Source: Thermus albus
Lineage (GTDB): Bacteria > Deinococcota > Deinococci > Deinococcales > Thermaceae
NCBI RefSeq assembly: GCF_022760855.1
Contig: NZ_JAKTNR010000002.1
Coordinates: forward strand, 186,001-250,000
Length of the DNA: 64,000 nt
Direction: 5' to 3'
Part shown: positions 26,810 through 35,732 of the stretch, piece after piece
How the letters are laid out: each line of letters opens with the position of its first letter
How positions within the stretch are numbered: position 1 is the stretch's first letter
Notes under the pieces: model-generated
What the model was told of the DNA's origin: nothing
Seen by the model: the letters and a program-made list of their open reading frames with translations, nothing else
Database searches by the model: none
Translations under genes and position numbers: made by a program

Positions 26810-29800
26810 TTACCGCAGGACCGGTTCCTCCTTGGTTCGGCGCTCAAAGGCGTAGAAAGCCGCGGGCACCACGAAGAGGGTGAGGAGGGTGGAGGAGAGG
26901 AGCCCTCCCAGGATGATCACCCCCAAGGGTCTACGGTACTCCGCTCCTTCCCCGGTGCCTAGAAGCAAAGGCAGGCTAATGATAAGCACGGTTAGGCTGG
27001 TCATGAGGATGGGCCTAAGGCGGAGCCGGGCCGCCTCCACCAGGGCTTCCTTTAGGGGTTTTTCCCGCATGCGCCGCACGGCGAAGTCCAGAAGCAAAAT
27101 GGCGTTTTTGGTCACCAGGCCGATCAGCATCACCACCCCCAGGACGCTGATCACGTCCAGGCCCGTGCCCAGAAGGTAGGTGAGCCAAAAGGCGCCCACC
27201 AAGGCCAAGGGTACGGGGAGAAGGAGGTAAAGGGGGTAGCGCCAAGCGTTGAACTGGCTGGCGATGACCAGGTAGTTGAGGACCAGGGCCAGGGCGAAGG
27301 CCAGGGGGGCCAGGCGGGCCAGTTCCCCGGTGAAGCTCCCCAGCCCCGTGGCCAGGAGTTCCACCCCATCGCCCAGAAGCCCCTTCTCCTTGAGCTCGGC
27401 CTCCAGCTCCCGTTGGATTTGGAAGCTACCCGGGGCATCGGGCTTCAGGTTGATGTTGATGCCCGCGGCGTAGGCCTGGTTGCGCCTCGAGATCAAGGTG
27501 GGTCCCGGCCGCTCCTCAAGCCGTCCTAGGCTCCCTAAGGGCAGCAAGCTTCCCAGGGCCGGGGCATAGATGGGAAGGGAAAGGAGATCGGTTTCCCGGC
27601 CCAGGCGCAGGGGATCGGCTTGGACCACGACGGCCAGCTCCTCGCCGCTCCTCCTGGCGGTGGCCGCCTGGGAGCCCGAGAGGTAAAGGCGTAGGGTCTG
27701 GGCCACGTCCAAAGGGGTGAGGCCGGTGCCGGAAAGGCGGGAGGGGTCCGGGAGGAAGACCCGTTCCCGCTGGGTGGCCTCGAGGGTGTTCTTCACGTTG
27801 AGCACATAGGGTTTCTCGGCAATCGCCTCGGTGATCTCCATCACCCGCTTTTCCAGGAGGGCCCGGTCAGGGCTGGTCACGAAGAACTGCAGGTCCGCAT
27901 CCCCAGCCTCGGGGCCGGTTTGGGCCAGGACCCGGAGGTCGGCCCCGGGAAAGTCCTTCAGAAGGGCCTTCCCCTCCCGGTTGAAGGCCTCGGTGAGGGT
28001 GAAGATGTCCGGCCTCTCCCCTTTGGGCTTGAGGACGATCTGGAGCTGGACCCGGCTGGGATCCCCCACCTGGGCCCCCCCGGTGGCGCTGGCCCCCACG
28101 GTGGTGACCACCCGCTTCACCGCGGGGTGGGAGAGGAAGTAGGCCTCGAGGGCCCTGGCCGCCTGGTCGGATACCGCCAGAGGAGTGTCCTTGGGCAGGA
28201 GCAGGGTGGCGGTGAGGACCCCGGTGTCGGAGCGGGGGGTGAAGTTGAAGGGGATCCGGGGCAGAATGGGCAGGATGGAGAGGAAGGCCAAGGCGGCCAG
28301 GACCAAGACCCCCCCAGGCCGCCTTAGGACTAGGCCCAGGCTTCGGGCGTAGGCCTCGGTGAGGCGGCGCATACCGCCTTCGGCGCTGCCGTGGAGGAGG
28401 TGGGTGAGGGCTCCTGCCAGGTCCCAAAGGAAGCGGCCCAGGTAGCGGAGTAGGCCCAGAAAGGTAGGGTAGAGGGGAAGGAGAAAGAGGAAGAGGGGCC
28501 CCAAGCGGTACAGGAAAAGGGCCAGGCCAAGGCCCAAGGCTAGGCCCCAGGGCGTCCTAAAGCCCCGGCGGTAGGCCCAGCGCAGGTCCAGGGGCAGTAG
28601 GCGCAGCGCCGAAAGGGCTTCTTGGGGGCTTGGGGGTTCTGGGTCGGGAAAGTAGGCCAGGCGCACGGTGAGGAAGAGGAGGGCTTCCAGCCAGCTCACG
28701 GCGATGGCGGCGGCCATGCCCAGGCCGAACTGCTGGAAGATCTGGCCGATGATGCCGGGGAGGAAGCTGATGGGCAGGAAGACGGCCAGGAGGCTCAAGG
28801 TGGCGGCGGCCACGGCCACGGAAACCTCGCTGGCCCCCTTTAGCACCGCTTCCTTGGGGCTATAGCCCAGGCGGCGGTAGCGGTCAATGTTCTCCGCCAC
28901 CACGATGGAGTCGTCCACCACGATGCCCACCGCCACGGTAAGGGCCAGGAGGCTGATGAGGTTGTAGGTGAAGCCCAGAAGGCCAAAAAGGAGTATGGCC
29001 CCGGAAAGGGTGATGGGGATGGCCAGGATCACGGAAAACACCGAGTTCAGCTTGCCCAGGAAGACCAGGACCACCACGGAAACCGCCACGGCCGCCAAGA
29101 AGGCCTCCCGTACCGTGTCCAAAACCGCGGCCCGGATAAAGCGGGTGCTGTCCAGGGCGATTTCCGTCTGGTAGCCCCTGGGAAGCTGGACCTCCCCTAG
29201 GGCCTTCTTGACCCCATCGGCCACGGCCACGGCGTTGGAGTCCGGGGTTTTGACCACCGCCAGGAGCACGGCGGGGCGGCCGTTTACCCGGTTCAGGGTG
29301 CTGGCCTCCTCCGCCCTTTCCTCCACCCGAGCCACATCCCCCACCCGTAGGCCACGGGAGGGATCCACAAGGATGGCGGCCACCTCCTCGGCGGTGGCCG
29401 GGGTGTTGCGCAGGGTGTAGACCAGGCGCTTTTCCCCTTCCGTGAGGCTTCCCACGGGTAGGTTCAAGGCGGACGTGGAAAGGGCCTGCACCACCTGGCC
29501 AGGGGCCACGCCCAGGGCCTGCAGGCGGTCGGGATCCAGGTAGACCCGGATGGCCCGCCTGGGCGCCCCGGTGAGGCGGATGTCCGCCACCCCCGGGACC
29601 AGCTGGAGCCTGGGCTTTAGGGTGCGCTCCGCGTAGCGGAGCACCTGGGAAAGCTCTTCCCCGGGAGCCTCGAGGGCGACGTAGAGGATAGGGCTTGCCG
29701 AGGGGTCAAACTTCTGCACCACGGGGGGCGAGGCGTCCTTGGGAAGCTGGGCCCGGGCGGCGGCCACCTTCTGGCTCACCTCCACCGCCACCTTGTCCAC

Positions 29801-30109
29801 ATCCACCCCCTGCTGGAACTGCACGAAGACCAGGCTGAAGCCTTCCGTGGAGCTACTGCCGATGGTGTCCACCCCGCTTAGGGTGGAAAGGGCGTCCTCC
29901 AGGGGCTTGGATACCTGCTCCGCCACCTCCTCGGGGCCAGCCCCTGGGTAGCCCGTGGAAACCGCCACCACCGGCACGCTGAAACGGGGAAGGAGTTCCA
30001 CCCCGAGCCCAAGCCCCAGGATTAAGCCCACCAGCACCAAGCCCACGAAGATGGCGGTGGCGAAGACGAAGCGCTCCACGAAAAAGGCCACCAGGGGGTT
30101 TTCCCTCAC
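26810..30109 (-). CDS. RND-family multidrug efflux pump (AcrB/HAE1 type) with enlarged central linker
   Basis: 1099 residues. Inner-membrane proton-driven transporter: TM1 near residue 17, porter domain with GYPGAGPEEVAEQVSKPLEDAL and FDPSASPILYVAL, TM4 with the proton-relay pair in VGIVVDDSIVVAEN, and TM10-12 with GLVTKNAILLLDFA. Between TM6 and TM7 (about residues 487-596) there are about 110 residues where AcrB has about 40; the extra part contains two more hydrophobic helices (WGLALGLGLALFLYRLG and LFLFLLPLYPTFLGLL). Overlaps the adaptor gene by four bases. Drug, metal or lipid substrates cannot be told from sequence. Confidence 0.92.
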   Translation of the reverse strand: MRENPLVAFFVERFVFATAIFVGLVLVGLILGLGLGVELLPRFSVPVVAVSTGYPGAGPEEVAEQVSKPLEDALSTLSGVDTIGSSSTEGFSLVFVQFQQGVDVDKVAVEVSQKVAAARAQLPKDASPPVVQKFDPSASPILYVALEAPGEELSQVLRYAERTLKPRLQLVPGVADIRLTGAPRRAIRVYLDPDRLQALGVAPGQVVQALSTSALNLPVGSLTEGEKRLVYTLRNTPATAEEVAAILVDPSRGLRVGDVARVEERAEEASTLNRVNGRPAVLLAVVKTPDSNAVAVADGVKKALGEVQLPRGYQTEIALDSTRFIRAAVLDTVREAFLAAVAVSVVVLVFLGKLNSVFSVILAIPITLSGAILLFGLLGFTYNLISLLALTVAVGIVVDDSIVVAENIDRYRRLGYSPKEAVLKGASEVSVAVAAATLSLLAVFLPISFLPGIIGQIFQQFGLGMAAAIAVSWLEALLFLTVRLAYFPDPEPPSPQEALSALRLLPLDLRWAYRRGFRTPWGLALGLGLALFLYRLGPLFLFLLPLYPTFLGLLRYLGRFLWDLAGALTHLLHGSAEGGMRRLTEAYARSLGLVLRRPGGVLVLAALAFLSILPILPRIPFNFTPRSDTGVLTATLLLPKDTPLAVSDQAARALEAYFLSHPAVKRVVTTVGASATGGAQVGDPSRVQLQIVLKPKGERPDIFTLTEAFNREGKALLKDFPGADLRVLAQTGPEAGDADLQFFVTSPDRALLEKRVMEITEAIAEKPYVLNVKNTLEATQRERVFLPDPSRLSGTGLTPLDVAQTLRLYLSGSQAATARRSGEELAVVVQADPLRLGRETDLLSLPIYAPALGSLLPLGSLGRLEERPGPTLISRRNQAYAAGININLKPDAPGSFQIQRELEAELKEKGLLGDGVELLATGLGSFTGELARLAPLAFALALVLNYLVIASQFNAWRYPLYLLLPVPLALVGAFWLTYLLGTGLDVISVLGVVMLIGLVTKNAILLLDFAVRRMREKPLKEALVEAARLRLRPILMTSLTVLIISLPLLLGTGEGAEYRRPLGVIILGGLLSSTLLTLFVVPAAFYAFERRTKEEPVLR

Positions 30110-31302
30110 CGGACCACCTCCACGGGGTCGTTGTCCTTAAGGCCTTCGGGGACAGGATGGATCACCAGGCTATTGGGTTCCACGCCCGCCACCGCCGCCT
30201 GGCCGGCCTCCTGGGCCAAGAGGCGCACGGGAAGGCTTTGGGCCTTGCCCTCCTTGACCACAAAGACCCGGGCCTCCCCATTCCGGATCTGGATGCTGGC
30301 TAAGGGAAGGAGGATGCCCTCGGCCAGCCTTAGGCGGTAGCGCACCTCGGCGGGGCCTGGGAGAAGCGTGCCCTCCGGCTTCAGGACCACCTCCACCAGC
30401 CGGGTCTGGCCCGGCAGATCGGTTTTGCGCAAGAGGCGGGCCGCCACCTCCCGGCCATTTTGCCTAAGGAGGAAAGGGGTTTCGGGCGTAAGGGAAGCGG
30501 CCTGGTCTGGGGGAAGGTACAGCTTGGCCAGGAGGCGCTCCGTGGTGGCCAGGCGGAAGGCCCGGCTTCCCGCTCCCACGAACTCCCCCTCCTTAACCAT
30601 GACCTCCACCACTTCCCCGGCGAAGGGAGCCCGGACCACGCTTTCCCTCAGATTCCTTTCCGCCTGGCGCACCTGAAGCCTGGCGGCCTCCACCTGGAGC
30701 TCCAGAAGCCGGATGTCCTCGGCCCGCTCCAGGCGGGAAAGGGCCTCCTTGGCGTTTTGGTAGGCGCTTTCCGCCTGGCGGTACTGGGCCTCGAGGACCT
30801 TGAGGTCCAAGGGGGCCAAGGCCCCCACCGAAAGCAGGGTCTGGCCCTCCTCATAGCGCCTTTTGGCCGCCTGGAGCTGGGCCTCCGCCGCCTGGAGCTG
30901 GGCCTTGAGGGCGGCCTGGTTCCCCGAAAGCTGGTTTCGGCCGCGCTCCAGGTTGGCCTCGGCTTGCTTTAGGTTCAGCCTTGCGGCCTCCAGGGTCTCC
31001 TGGAAGGGGGCGGGGTCCAAAAAGACCACCCCCTCCCCCGCCTGTACCCGGGTGCCGGGGGGAAGGGTTCTTAGGACCCTCCCCGAGGCGCCTGCCGCCA
31101 CCAGGCTATCCTTTTCCGCCTGCAAGGTGGCGGAGGCCCGGACCTCCCGCTCCAGAAGGCCCCTTTGGGCGGGGACCGTGCGAACCTCCAGGGCCTGGGG
31201 TTTCCCTGGGGCCTGGGAAGGGGCCTCCCTCTTGGGGGCGCAGGCGCCCAGGAGGAAGAGGGTGAGGCCTAGGGCAAGGGGGAAGATATGGGCTTTGGGC
31301 AT
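30106..31302 (-). CDS. RND efflux periplasmic adaptor (membrane fusion) lipoprotein
   Basis: 398 residues. Signal peptide with lipobox LLGAC (Cys about residue 20), barrel-sandwich lipoyl halves around a long alpha-helical hairpin (about 110-200, Gln/Ala-rich), then beta-barrel and membrane-proximal domains (SVVRAPFAGEVVEVMVKEGEFV). It bridges the pump and the TolC-like channel. ATG 31302 is chosen for the signal peptide and the GGAGG upstream; eight upstream codons in frame are rejected. Confidence 0.92.
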   Translation of the reverse strand: MPKAHIFPLALGLTLFLLGACAPKREAPSQAPGKPQALEVRTVPAQRGLLEREVRASATLQAEKDSLVAAGASGRVLRTLPPGTRVQAGEGVVFLDPAPFQETLEAARLNLKQAEANLERGRNQLSGNQAALKAQLQAAEAQLQAAKRRYEEGQTLLSVGALAPLDLKVLEAQYRQAESAYQNAKEALSRLERAEDIRLLELQVEAARLQVRQAERNLRESVVRAPFAGEVVEVMVKEGEFVGAGSRAFRLATTERLLAKLYLPPDQAASLTPETPFLLRQNGREVAARLLRKTDLPGQTRLVEVVLKPEGTLLPGPAEVRYRLRLAEGILLPLASIQIRNGEARVFVVKEGKAQSLPVRLLAQEAGQAAVAGVEPNSLVIHPVPEGLKDNDPVEVVR

Positions 31303-31312
31303 TCCATCCTCC

Positions 31313-32281
31313 TTAACGGCTGGCAAGAAGGCCGTAATAGGCCTTGAGGTAGGCGTGCTTGGCCTGTTCCCAGGACAGTTGGGCTTGCCTTAGGGAAAGC
31401 TCCTGCTGCAACAGGCCAAGCCGGCTGGTGAGCCCAGCCTGGAAACGCTTTTCCTCGGCTCGGTAGCGCTCCTGGGCTGCCCGGTAAGCCTCCTCCGCCG
31501 CCTTTACCCCCTGCAGGAGGGGGGAGAGCTGGCGGTACCTGGCCTCCAGGCCCAGTCTGAGGGTGCGTTCCAGGTTGGCCAGGTTGGTTTCCAGGGTTCG
31601 GATCTGGTCCTCGAGGGCCTCTATTTCCCTCCTGGCCACGAAGCTTTCGTCCATGAGCCCCCTTTGGAAGCGCAAAAGCCCCAAGGACTGGCTTAGCTGG
31701 AGTAGGTCCACGTGTTCCTGCAAAAGGGCCTCCACCACCTCCTTTCCTGGAAGGGAAGGTAGTTCGCCCACGCTTTGGGGTTTCCATTCCCCCACCAGGT
31801 TGGCCAGGGCGGCCAAGGCGCTATCCCGCCCCCTTTGGGCCAGCTCCAGGTTCTTCCTGGCTTCCAGGAGGCGGTTTTGCGCCTCCAGGAGGTCCAGGCT
31901 GGTGGCGCCACCCCCTTTGAGGCGGATCTCCGTGGCCTTAAGCCCCAGCTCGGCCACCTCCACCGCCTTTTCCGCCAAGCCCACCTGCAGGAGGGCCTCA
32001 AAGGCCTGGGTATAGGCGGAAACGATCTCGCTTTCCGCCTGGGCCAGGGCTCGTTTGAGCCGGGCCTCGGCCAAATCCCTGGCCTGGCGTGCTTGCAGCT
32101 CGGCCAGGGCGGTGCGCAAGGGGTCCTGGAGGGTGCGCTCCAGGTCTTTCTGCCGGGTTGCGGATTCCAGCCGGGCTGTGACCACCGCCGCCACCTCCGG
32201 GGCCTTCTTCAGGGCCTCGGGGAGGGGTTGGGCTAGGCTAGGGGCCAGGAGAAAAAGGAGGGCTAGGGCACTTTTTTTCAT
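31313..32281 (-). CDS. TolC-like outer membrane efflux protein, short form
   Basis: 322 residues, signal peptide MKKSALALLFLLAPSLAQ, then two TolC-type repeats of long helices (AQAESEIVSAYTQAFEALL; RLGLEARYRQLSPLLQGVKAAEEAYRAAQERY). Shorter than the typical 420-470, and the strands that would form the outer membrane barrel are hard to see. ATG 32281 overlaps the stop of the preceding, longer TolC-like gene. Two adjacent TolC paralogues in one pump operon are unusual; they may form a mixed channel. Confidence 0.8.
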   Translation of the reverse strand: MKKSALALLFLLAPSLAQPLPEALKKAPEVAAVVTARLESATRQKDLERTLQDPLRTALAELQARQARDLAEARLKRALAQAESEIVSAYTQAFEALLQVGLAEKAVEVAELGLKATEIRLKGGGATSLDLLEAQNRLLEARKNLELAQRGRDSALAALANLVGEWKPQSVGELPSLPGKEVVEALLQEHVDLLQLSQSLGLLRFQRGLMDESFVARREIEALEDQIRTLETNLANLERTLRLGLEARYRQLSPLLQGVKAAEEAYRAAQERYRAEEKRFQAGLTSRLGLLQQELSLRQAQLSWEQAKHAYLKAYYGLLASR

Positions 32282-33543
32282 GGGGTTACCTCCGGTAGGA
32301 GTTCGCCGTAAAACTGGTAAAGCTCCATCCACTTGCTTCGCAGATCGCTTTCCGCCTGGGCCAGGGCCAGTTCCGCTTGCAGAAGGGAAAGCTCCGCCTG
32401 CAGCAGGGCTAGGGGACTTTCCAGGCCCAGCTCCAGGCGCCTTTTCGTTTCCGCCAAGGCCCTTTCCTGGGCACCGTGGCGGAGGCGGGCCAGTTCCAGG
32501 GCCATCCTCGTGGCCTTAAGGGAGTTCTCCAGGGTTTCCCCCTGGAGCCGGGCCTGCATCTCGGCCCCTTTCAGGGCTTCCTCTGCTCCCCGCACCTGGG
32601 CCTCGGCCGCCTCGAGGGCCGCGAAAAGGCCAGGGGTGAGGGTTAGGGAAAGGGAAAGCCGAAGCTCCTCGGCGATGCGGTAGCTGCCGCCGGGCAGGCT
32701 GGTGGGTCGTTGCCCCGGGTCCTGCCGGGTGTAGGCCAGGGTGGGTTGCAGGGTCCGGCTGGAAAGGCTTAGGGTCAGGGTGTCGTTTCCACTTGGGTAG
32801 AGGAGGTAGCTGGCCTTGACCTCGGGGAAGAGGGCGCGAAAGGAGGCGGAGTAGGCGATCCTGGCCTCCTCGAGGCTCAGGCGGGCTTCTTCCAGGACCA
32901 GGGGGGTGGTGCCCTGAGGTGGGGGGATCTCGGGGAGGGGCTTGGTGAGGTCCACCAGGCCCTCTGCCCCTTTTCTGGCCAGCTCCACGCTCCTTTGGGC
33001 TTCCAGGAGACGGTTTTCTGCTTCCTTCAGGGCCAGTTCCGCCTCCCGGAGTTCCTTGGGGTTGGCCTGGCGCTTCCTGGCCGCCTCGAGGGCCGCCTGG
33101 GCCAGCTCCCACCCTTTTTGCGCCAGTTTTTCCCCCAAGAGGGCCAGCTGGTAACGACCGTATGCGGCCACCGCCTGGGCCTGAAGGGCGGTGAGGGCCT
33201 TGCGGTAAGCGAGCTCCGCCCGCCGGTAGGCGATCCTAGCCCGCTTTTGGGCGTCTTGGGTGTCGCCATAGGGGAAGGGGGTGAGGACCAGGGCCAGGGT
33301 GAGGCTCCCGGCGGTGCCGGGCAGGCTTGAGCACAGGGAGGAAGGGGTGCACTCGTAGCCCAGCCGGGCGTAGTTCCCCTGGAGGTTCAGGGCCAGGGGG
33401 TAGGATTGGGCCTCCAAGCCCTTGGCGGCAGCGTCCAGAAGCGCCTGGGCCTGGAGGGCTAGGGGGTGGTTTCGCAAGGGGGCTAGGGCGCCTTGGGCTA
33501 AGGCGGGAAGGAAGAGGAGGAATAGGCTCAGGAGCCTAGGCAC
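32278..33543 (-). CDS. TolC-like outer membrane efflux protein, long form
   Basis: 421 residues, GTG start with GGAGGT five bases upstream. Signal peptide MPRLLSLFLLFLPALAQ, then helical repeats separated by strand-rich segments (SLTLALVLTPFPYGD and VKASYLLYPSGNDTLTLSLSS) that fit the beta-barrel staves. Normal length for an outer membrane factor. Overlaps marR by eight bases upstream and the short TolC gene by four downstream, so all six genes from marR to the hydrolase form one operon. Confidence 0.85.
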   Translation of the reverse strand: MPRLLSLFLLFLPALAQGALAPLRNHPLALQAQALLDAAAKGLEAQSYPLALNLQGNYARLGYECTPSSLCSSLPGTAGSLTLALVLTPFPYGDTQDAQKRARIAYRRAELAYRKALTALQAQAVAAYGRYQLALLGEKLAQKGWELAQAALEAARKRQANPKELREAELALKEAENRLLEAQRSVELARKGAEGLVDLTKPLPEIPPPQGTTPLVLEEARLSLEEARIAYSASFRALFPEVKASYLLYPSGNDTLTLSLSSRTLQPTLAYTRQDPGQRPTSLPGGSYRIAEELRLSLSLTLTPGLFAALEAAEAQVRGAEEALKGAEMQARLQGETLENSLKATRMALELARLRHGAQERALAETKRRLELGLESPLALLQAELSLLQAELALAQAESDLRSKWMELYQFYGELLPEVTP

Positions 33544-33970
33544 CTTCCACCTCCGTGAGTTTGCGCAGCAGGTTGCGGAAGAGGTTCAGTTCCTCCGGGG
33601 AAAGGCGGGCCAGGTGCTGGCCATAGGCCCTTAGCCAGGCCTCTTGCAGGCGCTTTTGCACCGCCTCCCCCTTGGGGGTGAGGCGCAGAAGCACCCTACG
33701 GCGGTCCTCGGGGTCGGGCTGGCGCCTGAGGAGGCCGGCTTCTTCCATGGAGGCCAGGAGGTGGGAGACCTGGGAGGGAAGGACCTCGAGGTGCTCCGCC
33801 AAACGGGAGGGAAGCTGGATCCCTTCCTTAACCAGGCGGAGCACCTCCGCCTGGAGGAGGGAGAGGCCTTCTTGGGTGAAGGTTTCCTTGGCGCGGGCAA
33901 GGAGAAGGCGCATCAAGGTGTAGCCCAGCCGGGAAAGCTCTTCCACCAGGGGGGCAGGAGGACCATTCAT
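33536..33970 (-). CDS. MarR-family transcriptional regulator
   Basis: 144 residues. Winged-helix core: LLQAEVLRLVKEGIQLPSRLAEHL, recognition helix region LPSQVSHLLASMEEAGLL, and the wing RRQPDPEDRRRVLLRLTPKGE. First gene of the efflux operon, so probably its own repressor, released by a phenolic or drug-like ligand (family knowledge; inference here). ATG 33970 lies 8 bases after a TATAGT box; an upstream TTG would fall inside that box and is rejected. Confidence 0.9.
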   Translation of the reverse strand: MNGPPAPLVEELSRLGYTLMRLLLARAKETFTQEGLSLLQAEVLRLVKEGIQLPSRLAEHLEVLPSQVSHLLASMEEAGLLRRQPDPEDRRRVLLRLTPKGEAVQKRLQEAWLRAYGQHLARLSPEELNLFRNLLRKLTEVEGA

Positions 33971-33978
33971 ACCTTTCA

Positions 33979-33984
33979 ACTATA
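33979..33984 (-). promoter_or_regulatory. -10 box (TATAGT) of the MarR/efflux operon
   Basis: Eight bases before ATG 33970 on the minus strand; leaderless or near-leaderless mRNA. The autoregulatory MarR site would be expected between here and 34040. Confidence 0.55.
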
Positions 33985-34032
33985 CACGGAAATCAATAAA
34001 AACCTAGGCCTGCCCCACACTTTCCCATGGTG

Positions 34033-34038
34033 TACAAT
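34033..34038 (+). promoter_or_regulatory. -10 box (TACAAT) of the CorC/HlyC gene
   Basis: TACAAT lies 13 bases before ATG 34052, with GGAAGG at 34042-34047. The divergent MarR operon starts about 60 bp away. Confidence 0.5.
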
Positions 34039-34051
34039 GGCGGAAGGTGAT

Positions 34052-35377
34052 ATGGACAGACCTCCCAGTCGGTGGCTCTTCTTCCTGCCCTTCGGTAGCG
34101 TAGCCCTGGCCCAGTCCCAAACCCCAAGCCCTGGGGACCTTTTTCTTTTGGTCCTTCTCCTGGCCCTTTCCGCCTTCTTCTCCGCCAGCGAAACGGCTCT
34201 CACCACCCTTTACCCCTGGAAGGTAAGGGAGCTTGCGGAAACCCAAGGGGGGCCCTTCCGGCTCCTTTCCCAGGACATCACCCGTTTCCTCACCACCATT
34301 TTGGTGGGCAACAACCTGGTGAACATCGCCGCCACCGCCTTGGTGACGGACCTGGCCACCCAGGCCTTCGGTTCCCTGGGGGTGGGGGTGGCCACCGGGG
34401 CCATGACCTTCCTCATCCTGTTCTTTGGGGAGATCACCCCCAAGTCCATCGCCGTCCACCATGCCGTTCCCTTGGCCCGGGTGGCCGCCTGGCCCATCTA
34501 CCTTTTCTCCATCCTCCTCTACCCGGTGGGCCGGTTCTTCAGCCTGGTTTCGGGTCTTGTCCTCAGGGTGTTGGGCCTCGAGCCCCGGGATACGCCTTTG
34601 GTTTCCGAGCACGAGCTTAAGCTCATCCTGGCCGGGGCGGAGGAATCGGGAACCATTGAGGCCCAGGAGGAGGAGATGATCCACTCCATCCTGGAGCTGG
34701 AGGAAACCCCGGTGCGGGAGATCATGACCCCCCGGGTGGAGATGGTGGCCATCGAGGCCGAGGCCAACCTGGAGGAGTTCCTCCACCTCTTCCGTGAGCA
34801 CCGCTACAGCCGGGTCCCCGTCTATAAGGAAAGCGTGGACCACATCGTGGGCGTGGCCTACGCCAAGGACCTCCTGGACTACTACTGCGAGGAGGACCTT
34901 AGGGGGCGTACCGTGGCCTCCATTGCCCACCCTCCCTATTTCGTTCCCGAGAACATGGATGCCTGGACGCTTCTCCGGGAGCTTCGCCGGCGCAAGGTGC
35001 ACATGGCCATCGTGGTGGACGAGTTCGGGGGTACGGCAGGCCTGGTCACCATGGAGGACGTGATGGAGGAGATCGTGGGGGAGATCTACGACGAAACCGA
35101 CGAGCCGGAGGATGCGGCCATCCGCCGCCTTCCCGACGGCTCCCTTTCCATCCAGGCCCAAACCCCCGTGGACGAGGTTTCCGAGGCCCTGGGGGTGGAG
35201 CTTCCCGAAGGGGAGTACGACACCCTTTCCGGCTTCCTCTACGAGCAGTTTGGCCGCATCCCCAGCGTGGGGGAGAGCGTAGAGTGGCAGGGGTTCCGCT
35301 TTGTGGTGGAAAGCGCCGACCAGCGCCGCATAGAACGGGTGCGGGTGGAAAGGCTGGTGGAGCATGGAGAGGGTTAG
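34052..35377 (+). CDS. CNNM/HlyC-CorC family membrane protein (putative Mg/Co transport)
   Basis: 441 residues. N-terminal DUF21/CNNM domain with four hydrophobic helices (GDLFLLVLLLALSAFFSASETALT is the typical start), then two CBS domains (about 215-345: VREIMTPRVEMVAIE and DHIVGVAYAKDLL) and a C-terminal CorC_HlyC domain (DGSLSIQAQTPVDEVSEALG). CNNM proteins mediate Mg2+ export or related divalent cation movement and bind ATP through CBS pairs. ATG 34052 has GGAAGG four bases upstream; earlier in-frame ATG 34037 overlaps the -10 box. The gene overlaps cdd by 14 bp. Confidence 0.9.
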   Translation: MDRPPSRWLFFLPFGSVALAQSQTPSPGDLFLLVLLLALSAFFSASETALTTLYPWKVRELAETQGGPFRLLSQDITRFLTTILVGNNLVNIAATALVTDLATQAFGSLGVGVATGAMTFLILFFGEITPKSIAVHHAVPLARVAAWPIYLFSILLYPVGRFFSLVSGLVLRVLGLEPRDTPLVSEHELKLILAGAEESGTIEAQEEEMIHSILELEETPVREIMTPRVEMVAIEAEANLEEFLHLFREHRYSRVPVYKESVDHIVGVAYAKDLLDYYCEEDLRGRTVASIAHPPYFVPENMDAWTLLRELRRRKVHMAIVVDEFGGTAGLVTMEDVMEEIVGEIYDETDEPEDAAIRRLPDGSLSIQAQTPVDEVSEALGVELPEGEYDTLSGFLYEQFGRIPSVGESVEWQGFRFVVESADQRRIERVRVERLVEHGEG

Positions 35378-35732
35378 GGAGGTTCTCGTAGCCCACCTGG
35401 AAAGGGCCTACGCTCCCTACTCCCACTTTCCCGTGGTGGCCTTGGTGGAGGCGGAAGGGGAGAGCTTTCTTGGGGTCAACGTGGAAAACGCCTCCTTTCC
35501 CCTCTCCCAGTGTGCGGAAAGGAATGCGGTGGCGGCCATGGTCCTGGCGGGGAAAAGGCGCATAGACCGGGTGCACGTCTATAGCCCCAAAGGGCCCATC
35601 CCCCCTTGCGGGGGGTGCCGCCAGGTGCTCTTGGAGTTTGGCACCCCCGGGACCGAGGTGGTGATGCACGGGCCCGAGGGCTATGTGGTGAAGACCCTGG
35701 GGGAGCTTCTGCCCTTGGGCTTCAAGCTCTAA
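35364..35732 (+). CDS. cdd: Cytidine deaminase
   Basis: 122 residues, the normal tetrameric short form. Zinc site complete: Cys50 and catalytic Glu52 in QCAERNAV, Cys82 and Cys85 in PPCGGCRQ; substrate motif NVENASFPL precedes. Deaminates cytidine and deoxycytidine to uridine forms in pyrimidine salvage. Starts inside the end of the CorC-family gene and shares its last 4 bp with the convergent lipoprotein gene. Confidence 0.96.
   Translation: MERVREVLVAHLERAYAPYSHFPVVALVEAEGESFLGVNVENASFPLSQCAERNAVAAMVLAGKRRIDRVHVYSPKGPIPPCGGCRQVLLEFGTPGTEVVMHGPEGYVVKTLGELLPLGFKL

Noticed and set aside
34004-35365. 453-codon frame antisense to the CorC/HlyC gene
   Set aside because: The CorC-family protein with CBS domains is clear on the plus strand; the antisense product is His/Gly-rich with no domain.
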